A stretch of DNA of 63,387 bases from Gammaproteobacteria bacterium (GTDB lineage: Bacteria > Pseudomonadota > Gammaproteobacteria > Steroidobacterales > GCA-2729495). Positions within the stretch are counted from its first letter, which is position 1; each line of letters begins with the position of its first letter. The DNA lies in the NCBI GenBank assembly GCA_023383705.1, contig JAHDYM010000006.1, positions 1-63,387 on the forward strand. Reading direction: 5' to 3'. The position numbers and the translations under genes are program-made. The notes below the pieces were generated by a model. The model was not told where the DNA came from, did not search any database, and was given only the letters and a program-made list of their open reading frames with translations. Positions 16,729-25,865 of this stretch are shown here, piece by piece.

Positions 16729-17009
16729 TGGACGTCACGACGCTCTATGAGGCCGCGCGCAACGCCGGGCTGCTCACCGCCGTCACGGTGGCGGGCGGTC
16801 CGGTGGTGCATTGCGGCTTTCGTGCGCCGGATGAAACCGTGCTCGATGGTTTCGCGCTGTCACGCGACTACCAGCTCGATTACCCGGCGGCGTGGCTGAC
16901 GCTGGCCGCTGGCGACACCGTCGAGATTGCGGGCGCGGCCTATCAGGTGCGCGACGTGCGCGCCATCGGCGACGGCTCCGAGCGTCGCGCTTCGCTATCC
17001 CAACTTTGA
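16728..17009 (+). CDS. Head-tail joining protein (FII-like position)
   Basis: 93 aa, ATG overlapping the capsid stop (TGATG). A beta-rich small protein (TVAGGPVVHCGFRAPDETVLDGFALSRDYQLDYPAAWLTLAAGDTVEIAGAAYQVRDV). The content and place match small head-completion proteins such as lambda FII, although similarity is by pattern and order only. Confidence 0.7.
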   Translation: MDVTTLYEAARNAGLLTAVTVAGGPVVHCGFRAPDETVLDGFALSRDYQLDYPAAWLTLAAGDTVEIAGAAYQVRDVRAIGDGSERRASLSQL

Positions 17010-17019
17010 GGCGACCGTC

Positions 17020-17445
17020 ATGAACTCTGTCCGCGAGCGCGTCTTGCGGGAAGTGGTCGCGCGCCTGTCATCCGCCATTGCACCGATCCCGGTGCTGCGC
17101 ATGCCTGCCGTTCCGGTCACCCGCGAGGCCAGTCCCGCGCTGCTGCTGTTTGTCGACGGCGACAGCATCACCGCCCACGCCAACCACCTCGTCGACCGGC
17201 TGCTGATCGTCCGGCTCGCCGTGGTGGCGCGTGGAACGGATGCCTTCGACGTCGCCGACCGGGCGCTGGTGGCGGCGCACGCGGCCTTGCTGGCCGACCC
17301 GAATCTCTCCGGGCTGGCGATTGCCGTGCGCGAAATCGACTGCGAGTGGGACGTCGACGACGCCGATGCCGGAGCCGTCCTGCTGCCCGCCCGCTACGAA
17401 GTCCGCTACCGCACCCACGCTCTCGACCTCACCCAAACAGGATGA
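17020..17445 (+). CDS. Tail terminator/minor tail protein (gpU-like)
   Basis: 141 aa from ATG 17020. The pattern (MNSVRERVLREVVARLSSA at the start, then VTREASPALLLFVDGD and a late EVRYRT) fits phage tail-completion proteins that sit between head-joining and tail-tube genes. A longer upstream frame exists but overlaps the previous gene and is non-coding-like. Function assigned mainly by gene order. Confidence 0.65.
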   Translation: MNSVRERVLREVVARLSSAIAPIPVLRMPAVPVTREASPALLLFVDGDSITAHANHLVDRLLIVRLAVVARGTDAFDVADRALVAAHAALLADPNLSGLAIAVREIDCEWDVDDADAGAVLLPARYEVRYRTHALDLTQTG

Positions 17446-17452
17446 ACTTTCC

Positions 17453-17656
17453 ATGCACATCGAACTGATCAAACCGCACACCCACGCGGGCAAACGCCAC
17501 GCCGTGGGCGACCGCCTTGAACTCAACGACGCCAGCGCCCGCTGGCTGATCGCGCAGGGCGCGGCCAAGGCTGCCACGCCTGCCGCTGATTCCAAACCCA
17601 ATCGCCGCGATGCCACGTCCGGCGTTTCCACAACTGCGCCCACCCAAGGAGACTGA
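17453..17656 (+). CDS. Small phage protein, DUF7210-like
   Basis: 67 aa. It begins MHIELIKPHTHAGKRHAVGDRLELNDASARWLIAQGAAK, the short 'H.H.G....pGd.l.l....A..Li..G.A' pattern found in small head-tail region proteins of many phages. The tail is a low-complexity Ala/Pro/Thr stretch. Located just before the tail tube gene. Its molecular role is unknown. Confidence 0.7.
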   Translation: MHIELIKPHTHAGKRHAVGDRLELNDASARWLIAQGAAKAATPAADSKPNRRDATSGVSTTAPTQGD

Positions 17657-17658
17657 CC

Positions 17659-18405
17659 ATGGCTTACTTTTCTGGACAAGGCCGCGTCTACATCGGCGCG
17701 CGCGATGAACTCGGCAACCCGGCTGGATTGACTTTCGTCGGCAACGTGCCCGAGCTGAAGGTGTCGCTGTCGGTGGACACCATCGAGCACCAGGAAGCGC
17801 AGTCGGGCCAGCGCCTGACCGATCTGCAACTGATCAAGACCAAGAAAGGCGAGTTCGCCTGCACGCTGGAAGAACTGATCGCCACCAACTTGGCGCTCGC
17901 GCTCTACGGCACCACGACCAGCATCACGCCCGGCACGGTCACCGGCGAACTGCTGCCCAACCCGGTCACGCCCGGCAGCCTGTATCCGCTGGCGCTGCAA
18001 AACGTCTCTGCCGTGCAGGTGCAGGACTCGGATGCCAACCTGCTTCCTGACACCCAGTACAGCGTCAACGCCAAGCACGGCTCGCTGCTGATTCTGGATG
18101 CGACCACCGGCGGCCCGTACACCGAACCCTTCACGGTCGATTACGCCTACGGCGCGGCGCAGAGCACGGCGATGTTCACCCAGCCGCTGCCCGAGCGCTG
18201 GATTCGTTTCGAAGGCTTGAACACCGCCGACGGCAACCGCGAGGTGGTGATCGATCTGTATCGCGTGGCCATCAATCCGGCCAAGGAGCTGTCGATCATC
18301 ACGGATGAACTGCTGAAGTTCGAGCTGTCGGGTCAGGTACTGGCTGACCTCACCAAGCCGGTCGGCGGCGATCTCGGCCAGTTCGGTCGTCTGGTGCTGC
18401 TGTGA
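17659..18405 (+). CDS. Major tail tube protein
   Basis: 248 aa. A beta-rich protein beginning MAYFSGQGRVYIGARDELGN, with the conserved-looking VPELKVSLSVDTIEHQEAQSGQR segment of tail tube proteins and a C-terminal NREVVIDLYRVAINPAKELSIIT. It would polymerise into the tail tube. A Shine-Dalgarno AAGGAG precedes it. Overlaps the chaperone gene by 4 bp, as in lambda's V to G order. Confidence 0.85.
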   Translation: MAYFSGQGRVYIGARDELGNPAGLTFVGNVPELKVSLSVDTIEHQEAQSGQRLTDLQLIKTKKGEFACTLEELIATNLALALYGTTTSITPGTVTGELLPNPVTPGSLYPLALQNVSAVQVQDSDANLLPDTQYSVNAKHGSLLILDATTGGPYTEPFTVDYAYGAAQSTAMFTQPLPERWIRFEGLNTADGNREVVIDLYRVAINPAKELSIITDELLKFELSGQVLADLTKPVGGDLGQFGRLVLL

Positions 18406-18818
18406 CGACACACGCGGAGATGGCGACGATGACCGACTTCCAAACCTTTCCGCCTGCGCCGGTGGTGGTGCAGCTTTCCTGCGGCGCGCTGGAATTGACG
18501 CCCGTGCGTCTGGGTGAGCTGCCGCGCCTCTTGACCGTGGTGCGGCCCTTTGCCGACGCCATCAGCGCCGAACCCGACTGGCTGGCCTTGCTGGCCGCCC
18601 ACGGCAACGGCGTGCTGGAACTGCTCGCGCTTACCACCCGGCGCGAGCGGGCATGGATCGACGACCTGTCGCTGGACGACGCCGTGCAACTGGCCGCCGC
18701 CGTGTTCGAGGTGAATGCGGATTTTTTCGTGCACCGGGTGGTGCCGGGCATCGCCCGCTCGGCAGACCAACTGGCCCCGCTGATCCGCACGCTTGGGACC
18801 GCGCCGTCGCCCGCCTGA
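18402..18818 (+). CDS. Tail assembly chaperone, gpG-like
   Basis: 138 aa, starting at 18402 inside the tail tube stop region; an internal Met at 18429 is a possible alternative. A small helical protein (ELTPVRLGELPRLLTVVRPFADAI...LDDAVQLAAAVFEVNADFF). Its place between tail tube and tape measure is the lambda G position. The following frame (-1) stays open past its stop and encodes a C-terminal extension, so a G/GT-type frameshift pair is likely. Confidence 0.75.
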   Translation: MTTHAEMATMTDFQTFPPAPVVVQLSCGALELTPVRLGELPRLLTVVRPFADAISAEPDWLALLAAHGNGVLELLALTTRRERAWIDDLSLDDAVQLAAAVFEVNADFFVHRVVPGIARSADQLAPLIRTLGTAPSPA

Positions 18819-19003
18819 TCCACGCCGGGCACGGCCTGCACGCCGTGCTCGGCTACAGCGTGCCGCAGGCCTTGGCCTTTCTGCGCATCGAAGGACAACT
18901 GGAGCGCCAGCGGCTGGCGCAACTCATCGGTGTGGTCGCCGTCGCCGCGCAGGGCGAAAAGCGTTCCATCGAACAACTGCAACGCGATCTTCTGAAGGAG
19001 TGA
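18722..19003 (+). CDS. Frameshift extension of the tail chaperone (gpGT-like)
   Basis: Open -1 frame after the chaperone gene, ending at TGA 19001-19003 with the sequence RLIHAGHGLHAVLGYSVPQALAFLRIEGQLERQRLAQLIG, a T-like domain that lacks its own good start. A classical slippery heptamer T TTT TTC lies at 18722-18728 in the correct phase (GAT TTT TTC). Slippage there would fuse about 108 residues of the chaperone to 92 further residues. The heptamer is further from the stop than in lambda, so the exact slip site is uncertain; the -1 relation of the frames is not. Confidence 0.6.
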   Translation, partial: FFRAPGGAGHRPLGRPTGPADPHAWDRAVARLIHAGHGLHAVLGYSVPQALAFLRIEGQLERQRLAQLIGVVAVAAQGEKRSIEQLQRDLLKE

Positions 19004-19007
19004 TGCC

Positions 19008-19649
19008 ATGCGCCTGACGCTCACCACCTCCGGCTTGCTCGATCCGCGCCAGTTGTCGGCGTGGAGTCTTGAGCGCCAGCGCGCCATCCGGATGGCGGTG
19101 GCCAAGGGGATGCAAGGCGGCGGGCGCGAGGTGCGCGAAGCGGCGCGTGCCGAGATGCGCCGCGCCTTCACGGTGAAGCGCGCGAGCTTTGCGTCGTCGA
19201 TGAGCACCAAACTGTTCGACAAGAAGCCCAATGAGCTGCCCGCGCTGTGGGTGGGCAGCAAGATCCCGTGGCTGGGCATCCACCAGCGCGGCGGCATGGT
19301 CAGCGGCAATCTGCTGATTCCGCTCTTGCCGGGCCGCATTGGCCCCAAGCGCTTCAAGGCGGTGATCGACGGCCTGATGCGCTCGGGCAATGCCTTCTTC
19401 ATCGAGAGAGACGGTCGCGTGCTCTTGATGGCAGAAAACATCGCCGAAAACAGTAGCCAGCTCGCTCGTTTCAAACGCGCCGAACGCGGCCGCACGGGCA
19501 CCAAGCAGATCAAACGCGGGCAGGAAGTCCCGATAGCCGTGCTGGTCAAGCGCGTCGATCTCAAGCGCCGCCTCGATCTGGATGGCAGCGTGCAACGCGC
19601 ACTGCCTGCGCTGGCGCGGGCGATTCGACAGGAACTGGACAAACTCTGA
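19008..19649 (+). CDS. DUF6441-like phage tail-region protein
   Basis: 213 aa. It reads MRLTLTTSGLLDPRQLSAWSLERQRAIRMAVAKGM and later GNLLIPLLPGRIGPKRFKAVIDGLMRSGNAFFIERDGRVLLMAENI, which I recall as DUF6441, a family placed between tail chaperones and tape measure genes. Basic and helical. Function unknown. Overlaps the tape measure start by one base. Confidence 0.7.
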   Translation: MRLTLTTSGLLDPRQLSAWSLERQRAIRMAVAKGMQGGGREVREAARAEMRRAFTVKRASFASSMSTKLFDKKPNELPALWVGSKIPWLGIHQRGGMVSGNLLIPLLPGRIGPKRFKAVIDGLMRSGNAFFIERDGRVLLMAENIAENSSQLARFKRAERGRTGTKQIKRGQEVPIAVLVKRVDLKRRLDLDGSVQRALPALARAIRQELDKL

Positions 19650-22345
19650 TGGCCAACAACCGCGCGCAAATCCTCATCACCGCCGTCAACCAGACCCAGG
19701 CGGCCTTCAATGCCGTCAAGGGCGGGCTGTCGGGGCTGGCCTCGGCGGCACAAAGCGTCAACGGCGTGCTCGGCAACCTGGGACTGGCGGTGACGGCGGC
19801 GGGCATGGTCGCGCTGGTCAAGTCCAGCATCAATGCCGGGGACGAGCTTTCCAAGATGTCCCAGCGCGTGGGCATCAGCGTGGAAACGCTGTCGCTGTGG
19901 AACCCTGCTGCCCAACAGGCCGGAGTGTCGAGCGAAGCCTTCGAGAAGGGGCTGCGCAAGCTCTCCACGACGATGGTCGATGCCGCCACCGGTAGCGAGG
20001 ATGCAGCGCGTACCTTCAAGACGGTGGGCGTCGAGTTCAAAAACCAGGACGGCACACTGCGCGGCACCGATGCCGTATTGCTCGATTTGGCCGAGCGCTT
20101 CAAAGCCATGCCCGATGGCGCGGAGAAATCAGCGCTGGCGGTGCAGATCTTCGGCAAGGCCGGAGCCGAGCTGATTCCGTTCCTGAATCAGGGGCGCGAC
20201 GGCATCAACGAACTCACCGACGAGCTGCGCTCGCTCGGAATCGAGATGAGCGGCGAATCCGCCGCGCAGGCCGAGGTGTTCAACGATGCCCTGGACAAGG
20301 TGAAACTGGCCACCACCAGTATCGGCACGCAGGTGATGACCGCTTTTCTGCCCGCGCTCAACGAGATGGCGCTGGGCATGGTCGAGTCGGCCAAGGAAGG
20401 CGGCACGCTGCGGGCGATTCTGGATGGCGTGGTGCTGGTGCTCAAAACTCTGGCGCTGGGCGCGGCCACCGTCGGCAAGGCCTTCGTCGCCTTGGGCGAG
20501 GCTATCGGCGCGGGCGTGGCGGCGGCGGTCGAAGCCCTCAAGGGCAACACCGCCGGGGCCAAGGCCATCATCGCCGACCTCAAGGGCAGCTTGATCAAGC
20601 GCCTCGATGAACTGGCCGAGTTCCGTGACAGCCTGTTCGATCCCAAGCCCATCGAGGTCAAAGCCCCGCAGATTCAGGCCGATCCAACGCTGCTGGCGCG
20701 CATGGCGCGGCCCAAGCCAGCGCAGGACAGCTCGGGTGCGCAAACCGCGCTGCTGAAAGCACGGCTGGATGCGGAACTCGCCTTGCTCAAGGACAACCTG
20801 CAACGCGAGCAGACCGCGCTGGACGCGGCACTGGAAGATCGTCTGGTGTCGGTGCGCGACTACTACGCGCAGAAAACCGCGCTGGAGCAGCGCGAACTCG
20901 ATGCCGAAATCGCGCGCAAACAGCAGGAATTGGCGCGCAGCCAACAGACGGCCACGGGCGGTAAATCAGAAAACGACCGCCTCAAGGCCCAAGCGGAGGT
21001 TGCCAAGACCGAAGCTGAACTGATCGTCCTCAACAACCGCCGCGCCGACATCGAGCAGGCCAACGCCCGCAAGGCTGCGCAGGCCGAGCGCGAACTGGCC
21101 GATGCCTTGGCGCAGGCGCGTGAGGAACTGGCGCAGATCACCGGCACGGCAACGGATGCCGACCGGCAGGCGGCGATTGCGCGCAGCTACCGCGATCTGC
21201 GGGCACGGCTGGCGGCGGAAAGCGATACCGACGGCGTGTCGCTGGTGGATCGGCTGATCGACGTGAAAGCAGCGCAGGCCAACCTCGCCGCGCTGGAAGC
21301 CCAATGGCGTCAAGTCACCGAGCGTCTGCGCAATGCGCAGGAGGCCATCGGCATCCAGCAGCAGGCCGGATTGCTGACCGAAGCGCAGGCGCGCCAGCAG
21401 ATCGTGACGCTGCAACGGCAATCGGCCACCGAGATGGAGCGACTCTTGCCCGCGATGCAGCAGGCGGCGGTGGCCATCGGCCCGGATGCGGTGCTGCGCG
21501 TCGAAGCGTGGAAGAACGAGCTGGCGCGCACGCGTCTGGTCGTCGATGAAATGGCTCCGCTGTGGAACCGCATCGGTGAGAGTTTTGGCAGCGCACTGAA
21601 CGGCATGATCACCGGCGCGCAGACCTGGCGCAGTGCGATGGCCAGCCTGTTCCAGCAAGTGGCCGACGCCTTCCTGCAACATATCGTGATCCAGCCCTTT
21701 CAGCAGTGGATCGCCATGCAGGCGCGAATGCTGGCGCTCAAGCTCGGCTTCATCCAGCAGGAACAAGTGGCCGATGCCGCCGCCAGCGCCACCACGCTCG
21801 CCCAGAAATCGGCCCAGACCACTGCGGAGGTGTCGATGGATGCCGCCAAGGCCGGTGCGGGTGCTGCGGCGTCGCAGGCCTCGATCCCCATCGTCGGCCC
21901 GGGGCTGGCGATTGCCGCGATGGTGGCGATGGTCGCCGCCGTGATGGCGCTCTTGGGCAAGGTGAAGAAGTTCGCCGCCGGTGGCTTGGTGTCGGGCGCG
22001 GGCACGGCGACCAGCGATTCGATTCCGGCGCGGCTGTCGGCAGGCGAATACGTGGTGCGCGCCGCCGCCGTGCGTCAGGTAGGCGTGGCGTTTCTGGATT
22101 CGCTCAACGGCCTGTCCATCGGGCCGCGCTTCAAAGGCGGCGAACTGGCCTTCGCGGTAGGCGGCCTCGTGCCGGAGGTGAAAGTGCCGTCTGCGCACCC
22201 GCAGATGAATCAGGCGGTGCGCATCGTCAACGCCATCGATCCCGGCGTCACCCACGATCACCTGCAAACACCGGCGGGCGAGCGGGTCATCGTCAACATC
22301 ATCGGGCGCAACGCGCGGGCCATCCGCTCGGCGCTGCAGAACTGA
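19649..22345 (+). CDS. Tail tape measure protein
   Basis: 898 aa. The start (ILITAVNQTQAAFNAVKGGLSGL) and hydrophobic glycine-rich stretch near residues 40-55 match tape measure proteins. The middle (residues ~370-650) is long, charged and coiled-coil-like (LQREQTALDAALEDRL, RKAAQAERELADALAQAREEL). Hydrophobic segments follow around residues 745-780, and the end contains GGLVSGAGTATSDSIPARLSAGEYV, typical of short siphophage tape measures. It sets tail length and helps DNA entry. Confidence 0.9.
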   Translation: MANNRAQILITAVNQTQAAFNAVKGGLSGLASAAQSVNGVLGNLGLAVTAAGMVALVKSSINAGDELSKMSQRVGISVETLSLWNPAAQQAGVSSEAFEKGLRKLSTTMVDAATGSEDAARTFKTVGVEFKNQDGTLRGTDAVLLDLAERFKAMPDGAEKSALAVQIFGKAGAELIPFLNQGRDGINELTDELRSLGIEMSGESAAQAEVFNDALDKVKLATTSIGTQVMTAFLPALNEMALGMVESAKEGGTLRAILDGVVLVLKTLALGAATVGKAFVALGEAIGAGVAAAVEALKGNTAGAKAIIADLKGSLIKRLDELAEFRDSLFDPKPIEVKAPQIQADPTLLARMARPKPAQDSSGAQTALLKARLDAELALLKDNLQREQTALDAALEDRLVSVRDYYAQKTALEQRELDAEIARKQQELARSQQTATGGKSENDRLKAQAEVAKTEAELIVLNNRRADIEQANARKAAQAERELADALAQAREELAQITGTATDADRQAAIARSYRDLRARLAAESDTDGVSLVDRLIDVKAAQANLAALEAQWRQVTERLRNAQEAIGIQQQAGLLTEAQARQQIVTLQRQSATEMERLLPAMQQAAVAIGPDAVLRVEAWKNELARTRLVVDEMAPLWNRIGESFGSALNGMITGAQTWRSAMASLFQQVADAFLQHIVIQPFQQWIAMQARMLALKLGFIQQEQVADAAASATTLAQKSAQTTAEVSMDAAKAGAGAAASQASIPIVGPGLAIAAMVAMVAAVMALLGKVKKFAAGGLVSGAGTATSDSIPARLSAGEYVVRAAAVRQVGVAFLDSLNGLSIGPRFKGGELAFAVGGLVPEVKVPSAHPQMNQAVRIVNAIDPGVTHDHLQTPAGERVIVNIIGRNARAIRSALQN

Positions 22346-22362
22346 AATCCGAGGAGCCACTC

Positions 22363-23421
22363 ATGGCACTGCTATTCATCGACGGCTTCGACCACTACGA
22401 CCCGCAAGCGCTGGACGACTACGGCCAACCGTGGCTGGCGCGCGGCAAGGCGGCCTACCTCTCGCCGCAGGCCACCCGCGAGCAGGGGCGGCGACCTTCA
22501 TCGTTCGCGCTGCGCCTGCCCGAAGGCTCGGGCGGCGGTTACGTCAAGAATCTGGACGCCACCAAGACCAGCCTGATCGTGGGCGCATCCATCCGCGTCG
22601 TGGCCTATGAGAACACCTACACCGAGCCGCTGCTGTTGGGCGTGCGCGATGCCAACGCGCAGATCGCGCATCTGGTGAAGATCGGCGAGGACGGCAGGCT
22701 CAAGCTCTATCGCTGGCAGTATGGCTACGAGCAGCTGATCACCACCTCGGTCAGCACCGCCCCGGCGCGCGGCTGGCATTACGTCGAACTGCAGGTGACG
22801 CAAGGCACCAGCAATGGCGTGCTGTCGGTGCGTCTGAACGGCGTGCTCGCCATCCAGATGAGCGCGCAGAACACGATTCAGGGCGGCGGGCAGTTGCTCA
22901 CCGCCTTCCTGGGTGCGATTCCGGGCCAGTATTGCCCGCTGACCATCGACGTCGACGACTTCTACATCGCCGACACCACCGGCACGATCAACAACACCTT
23001 CTTGGGCGACGTGCGCGTGGATGCCTTGCAGGCCAGTGGCGCGGGCAGCCTGAACCAGTGGACGGTGACACCCTCCGGCGTGAATGCTTGGGAGGCCGTC
23101 AGTGACGAGGATGAATCCACCTTCATCAGCGCACCCAGCGCCGGACTGCGCCAGTCCTTCGATGTCGAGCCGTTGCCGGTGATGGCCACGCCCGCGATCT
23201 TTGGCGTGCAGTTGACGATGCTCTCGCGCAAGACCGATGCGGGCTTGGGCAAGCTCAAAGGTCTGGTGGTCAGTGGTGCACAGACCGCTTCGAGCGCCGA
23301 GGTGATCCTGCAGGAACAGCAGGCATGGCAATGCGCGCTGTTCGAACGCAATCCGAACGGCAATGTGCAGTGGACGGAAAGCGCCTTCAATGCCGCCGAG
23401 TTCGGCGTGGAGTCGGCATGA
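22363..23421 (+). CDS. Minor tail protein, beta-rich
   Basis: 352 aa from ATG 22363 behind GAGGAG. The middle (PARGWHYVELQVTQGTSNGVLSVRLNGVLAIQM...VDDFYIADTTG) has the shape of a LamG/concanavalin-like jelly roll, which could bind host glycans. Such proteins lie between tape measure and tip genes in this kind of phage. A much longer upstream frame runs antiphase to the tape measure gene and is not coding. Confidence 0.65.
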   Translation: MALLFIDGFDHYDPQALDDYGQPWLARGKAAYLSPQATREQGRRPSSFALRLPEGSGGGYVKNLDATKTSLIVGASIRVVAYENTYTEPLLLGVRDANAQIAHLVKIGEDGRLKLYRWQYGYEQLITTSVSTAPARGWHYVELQVTQGTSNGVLSVRLNGVLAIQMSAQNTIQGGGQLLTAFLGAIPGQYCPLTIDVDDFYIADTTGTINNTFLGDVRVDALQASGAGSLNQWTVTPSGVNAWEAVSDEDESTFISAPSAGLRQSFDVEPLPVMATPAIFGVQLTMLSRKTDAGLGKLKGLVVSGAQTASSAEVILQEQQAWQCALFERNPNGNVQWTESAFNAAEFGVESA

Positions 23422-23495
23422 CAAAACGACAGGACTGGCGTTTTGCACAGCCGCAGGCTGCCCGTCAGGGTGCCGTACAGGGAGGTGAGGCATGA
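23418..23495 (+). CDS. 25-residue translationally coupled mini-gene
   Basis: ATG 23418 overlaps the stop of the 352-aa gene (ATGA), and its own TGA (23493-23495) overlaps the ATG of the next gene at 23492. It encodes MTKRQDWRFAQPQAARQG followed by seven residues. Double 4 bp overlaps, with GGGAGGTGAGG before the following ATG inside it, make a real or purely coupling mini-gene plausible. Confidence 0.45.
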   Translation: MTKRQDWRFAQPQAARQGAVQGGEA

Positions 23496-25060
23496 CCGAC
23501 CGGCGAGTTGCGGCGCACATCGCCGAAACCGGCAGCCAGCCCGCGCCGGGCTACGAAGTATCGCGTGTTCTTGGCGAAGTGCTGTCGCGTGCCGGTACAG
23601 GCAGCGCTGTCGCCACGTTCACGCCAGAAACCGCCAGCGCGCCGTGGCCGCCGGATCAGGCCGCGCACTGGCTGGTGGAAACGCTGGCGCGCCCCTGGCC
23701 GCCGCTGGTTGGGCCGGTGTTCGTGGTCGAGGTGCTGCGCCGGGACACGGCATCGAGCGCCATCGTCGCCACCGGCATGGAGGTGTTTGGCGATGCGCCG
23801 TGGCCGGAGGCCCAGCGCGGCATGTTCGCCTTCCGCCACGACTGGTCTGAAGCACTGGTCGAACGGCTGGAGTGGCAAACCAGCGTCACGCGGCTGGCCA
23901 GCGGCAATGAATCGCGGCAGGCGCGGCGCAAGGTGCCCCGGCGCTCGTTGAGCTACCACGTCGGCCACGCGCGGGCGACCGATGCGCTGGTCGCCGACTG
24001 GCTGGCCGATCATCTGGGCAAGGCGTCGTGGTGGCCGCTGCCGCAGTATGCGGTGCCGCTGACCGCCAGCGCCGAAGCCGGTGCCTTTGCGCTGGATGCG
24101 GCCGACGCGGACTGGCGTCACTTCGTGACGGCCAGCGCCGATCTGCGGTTGACGTGGAATGGCATCGAGAGCTGGAACGAGGCCGAGGTGTTCGCGCTGC
24201 TCATCGCCCCCGATGGCTGGCAGCAAGTGCGCCTGAACAGCGTCGACAGCGATGTGCTGTGGCTGGCCGAACCCTTGGCACGCGCCGCCGGAACGGGAAG
24301 CAGCGTGATGCCGCTGGTGTGGGGCCGCGCCGTCGATCCGGCGGATTTGACCCAGTGGGTGCCGGGCATGGTCGGCGGCACGGTGGTGGCGCAGGTCGAA
24401 CCCGCGCCGCCACCCGATACCGGTCTGCTGGCAGACCCGTGGCTCGACGATCTGCCGGTCTGGCCCGATGGCAACTGGCGTGACGATCCGGCGGTTGCCG
24501 CGCAAGCCACGATTACACGGCAGGATTTTTCGCCTGCCGATCCGTGGCTGCGCCGTGACGATCCGTGGCCGACCACCACCTTCCAGCGCCGCTATCTGGC
24601 CAGCACGCCCGAGGACATCGCGATCTGGCGCGAGCGGCTGTGGCAAACCGAAGGCCGCTTGAACGCCTTCTGGCTGCCCGATGGCGTGGCTCCGATCTTG
24701 TGGGTGTGCTTCGAGGCCGATCCCGAGGACGGTTTTCTGCGGGTGGAGGGCCAAGACCTCTCCGCCTTCTGGCATCGTCCTGCCGCCTGCCTGATCGTGC
24801 ATCCGGACTGTTATCAACAGTACGCGCTGACGGCGACCTGCCATCTGGATCAGGGCGGCGTACTGGTGCTGCGCTCCGGCCTCGACGATTGGGTGCCCGA
24901 AGGCAGCCGGGTGATTCGCCTTGCGCGCTGCCGCCTCGACCACGACGCCATCGACCTGTACTGGCACAGCCCGACGCTGCTGGAGATCGCGCTGACCGCG
25001 CGCCAGTTGCCCGAGCCACGCGGCAACGACCGAAAAACGTATGGAGAGTACGCCGTATGA
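23492..25060 (+). CDS. Large tail protein of unknown function
   Basis: 522 aa, behind GGGAGGTGAGGC. It contains many Trp residues and repeated 'ADPWL..DPW' elements. The C-terminal 160 residues (RRYLASTPEDIAIWRERLWQTEGRLNAFWLP...) resemble the part of tail-tip proteins sometimes called DUF2460-like, which measure or attach the tip. I cannot name the whole protein. Its place between the minor tail protein and the BR0599 protein points to a tail-tip complex component. Confidence 0.6.
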   Translation: MTDRRVAAHIAETGSQPAPGYEVSRVLGEVLSRAGTGSAVATFTPETASAPWPPDQAAHWLVETLARPWPPLVGPVFVVEVLRRDTASSAIVATGMEVFGDAPWPEAQRGMFAFRHDWSEALVERLEWQTSVTRLASGNESRQARRKVPRRSLSYHVGHARATDALVADWLADHLGKASWWPLPQYAVPLTASAEAGAFALDAADADWRHFVTASADLRLTWNGIESWNEAEVFALLIAPDGWQQVRLNSVDSDVLWLAEPLARAAGTGSSVMPLVWGRAVDPADLTQWVPGMVGGTVVAQVEPAPPPDTGLLADPWLDDLPVWPDGNWRDDPAVAAQATITRQDFSPADPWLRRDDPWPTTTFQRRYLASTPEDIAIWRERLWQTEGRLNAFWLPDGVAPILWVCFEADPEDGFLRVEGQDLSAFWHRPAACLIVHPDCYQQYALTATCHLDQGGVLVLRSGLDDWVPEGSRVIRLARCRLDHDAIDLYWHSPTLLEIALTARQLPEPRGNDRKTYGEYAV

Positions 25061-25845
25061 GTAATCAACCGCTGATGGAAGTCGAGCTGTACGCCTTTTC
25101 CAGCAGCAACGCGCAGTTTTACCTGACCCCGCACGAATTCGATGTCGATCTCGACGGCACGCCGTACACCAGCCTGTCCATCGAACGCAACGAGCTGGCG
25201 CTGGGGGCCGAAGCGGCCAAATCGGCGCTGGAACTCAAGCTGCCGCCGAGCTGCGATCTGGTGCACCATCTGCTTGCTGCCTCGCTGACCGGCGACACCA
25301 CCTCGGTCACTTTGCGCATCGGGCGGCGCGACACCTGGGGCGACTACTGGTGGCTGTCGGGCACGCGCTGGATAGGCCGGGTGCTGGGTGTGGAGATCGA
25401 CGCCGATGCCGCCCGCATCCGCTGCGAATCCGCGCAGGTCAGTTTGAAGCGCATCGGCCTGCGCAGGCTCTACAGCCGAAAGTGTTCCCATGTGTTGTAT
25501 TCCAGCGCTTGCGGCGCATCGCCGATCACCGGCAGCGCCTTCGTCCTCGACGTCTATGGCCGCAACGTGGAACTCGATGGCGGTGTGCCCGGCAGCGTCA
25601 GCGGCGGACTGGCCGGTGGCTGGCTGCAAACGCCCGATGGCGCGCGCCACATGATCATCAGCGACTACGGAAGCGGTGTGGAGCTGCTCTATCCGGTGTC
25701 CATCGAGCCCGGCGCGGAAGTGCTGCTGACCGTTGGCTGCGATCACAGCACGGCCACCTGCCAGTCGCGCTTCGACAACCTCGACAACTACGGCGGCTTT
25801 CCCGCCATCCCGAGCAAGAACCCGTTTTCGACGGGCGTGTTCTGA
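25057..25845 (+). CDS. Phage BR0599-family tail protein (DUF2163-like)
   Basis: 262 aa from ATG 25057, overlapping the previous stop. The C-terminus has the hallmark of the BR0599 family: a Cys-rich block (SRKCSHVLYSSACGASP) and the ending VGCDHSTATCQSRFDNLDNYGGFPAIPSKNPF. These proteins form part of the tail tip in gene-transfer-agent- and lambda-like phages. The conserved Cys/His residues may bind metal. Confidence 0.85.
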   Translation: MSNQPLMEVELYAFSSSNAQFYLTPHEFDVDLDGTPYTSLSIERNELALGAEAAKSALELKLPPSCDLVHHLLAASLTGDTTSVTLRIGRRDTWGDYWWLSGTRWIGRVLGVEIDADAARIRCESAQVSLKRIGLRRLYSRKCSHVLYSSACGASPITGSAFVLDVYGRNVELDGGVPGSVSGGLAGGWLQTPDGARHMIISDYGSGVELLYPVSIEPGAEVLLTVGCDHSTATCQSRFDNLDNYGGFPAIPSKNPFSTGVF

Positions 25846-25865
25846 ACCCCTTTTGAGGAATTGCC

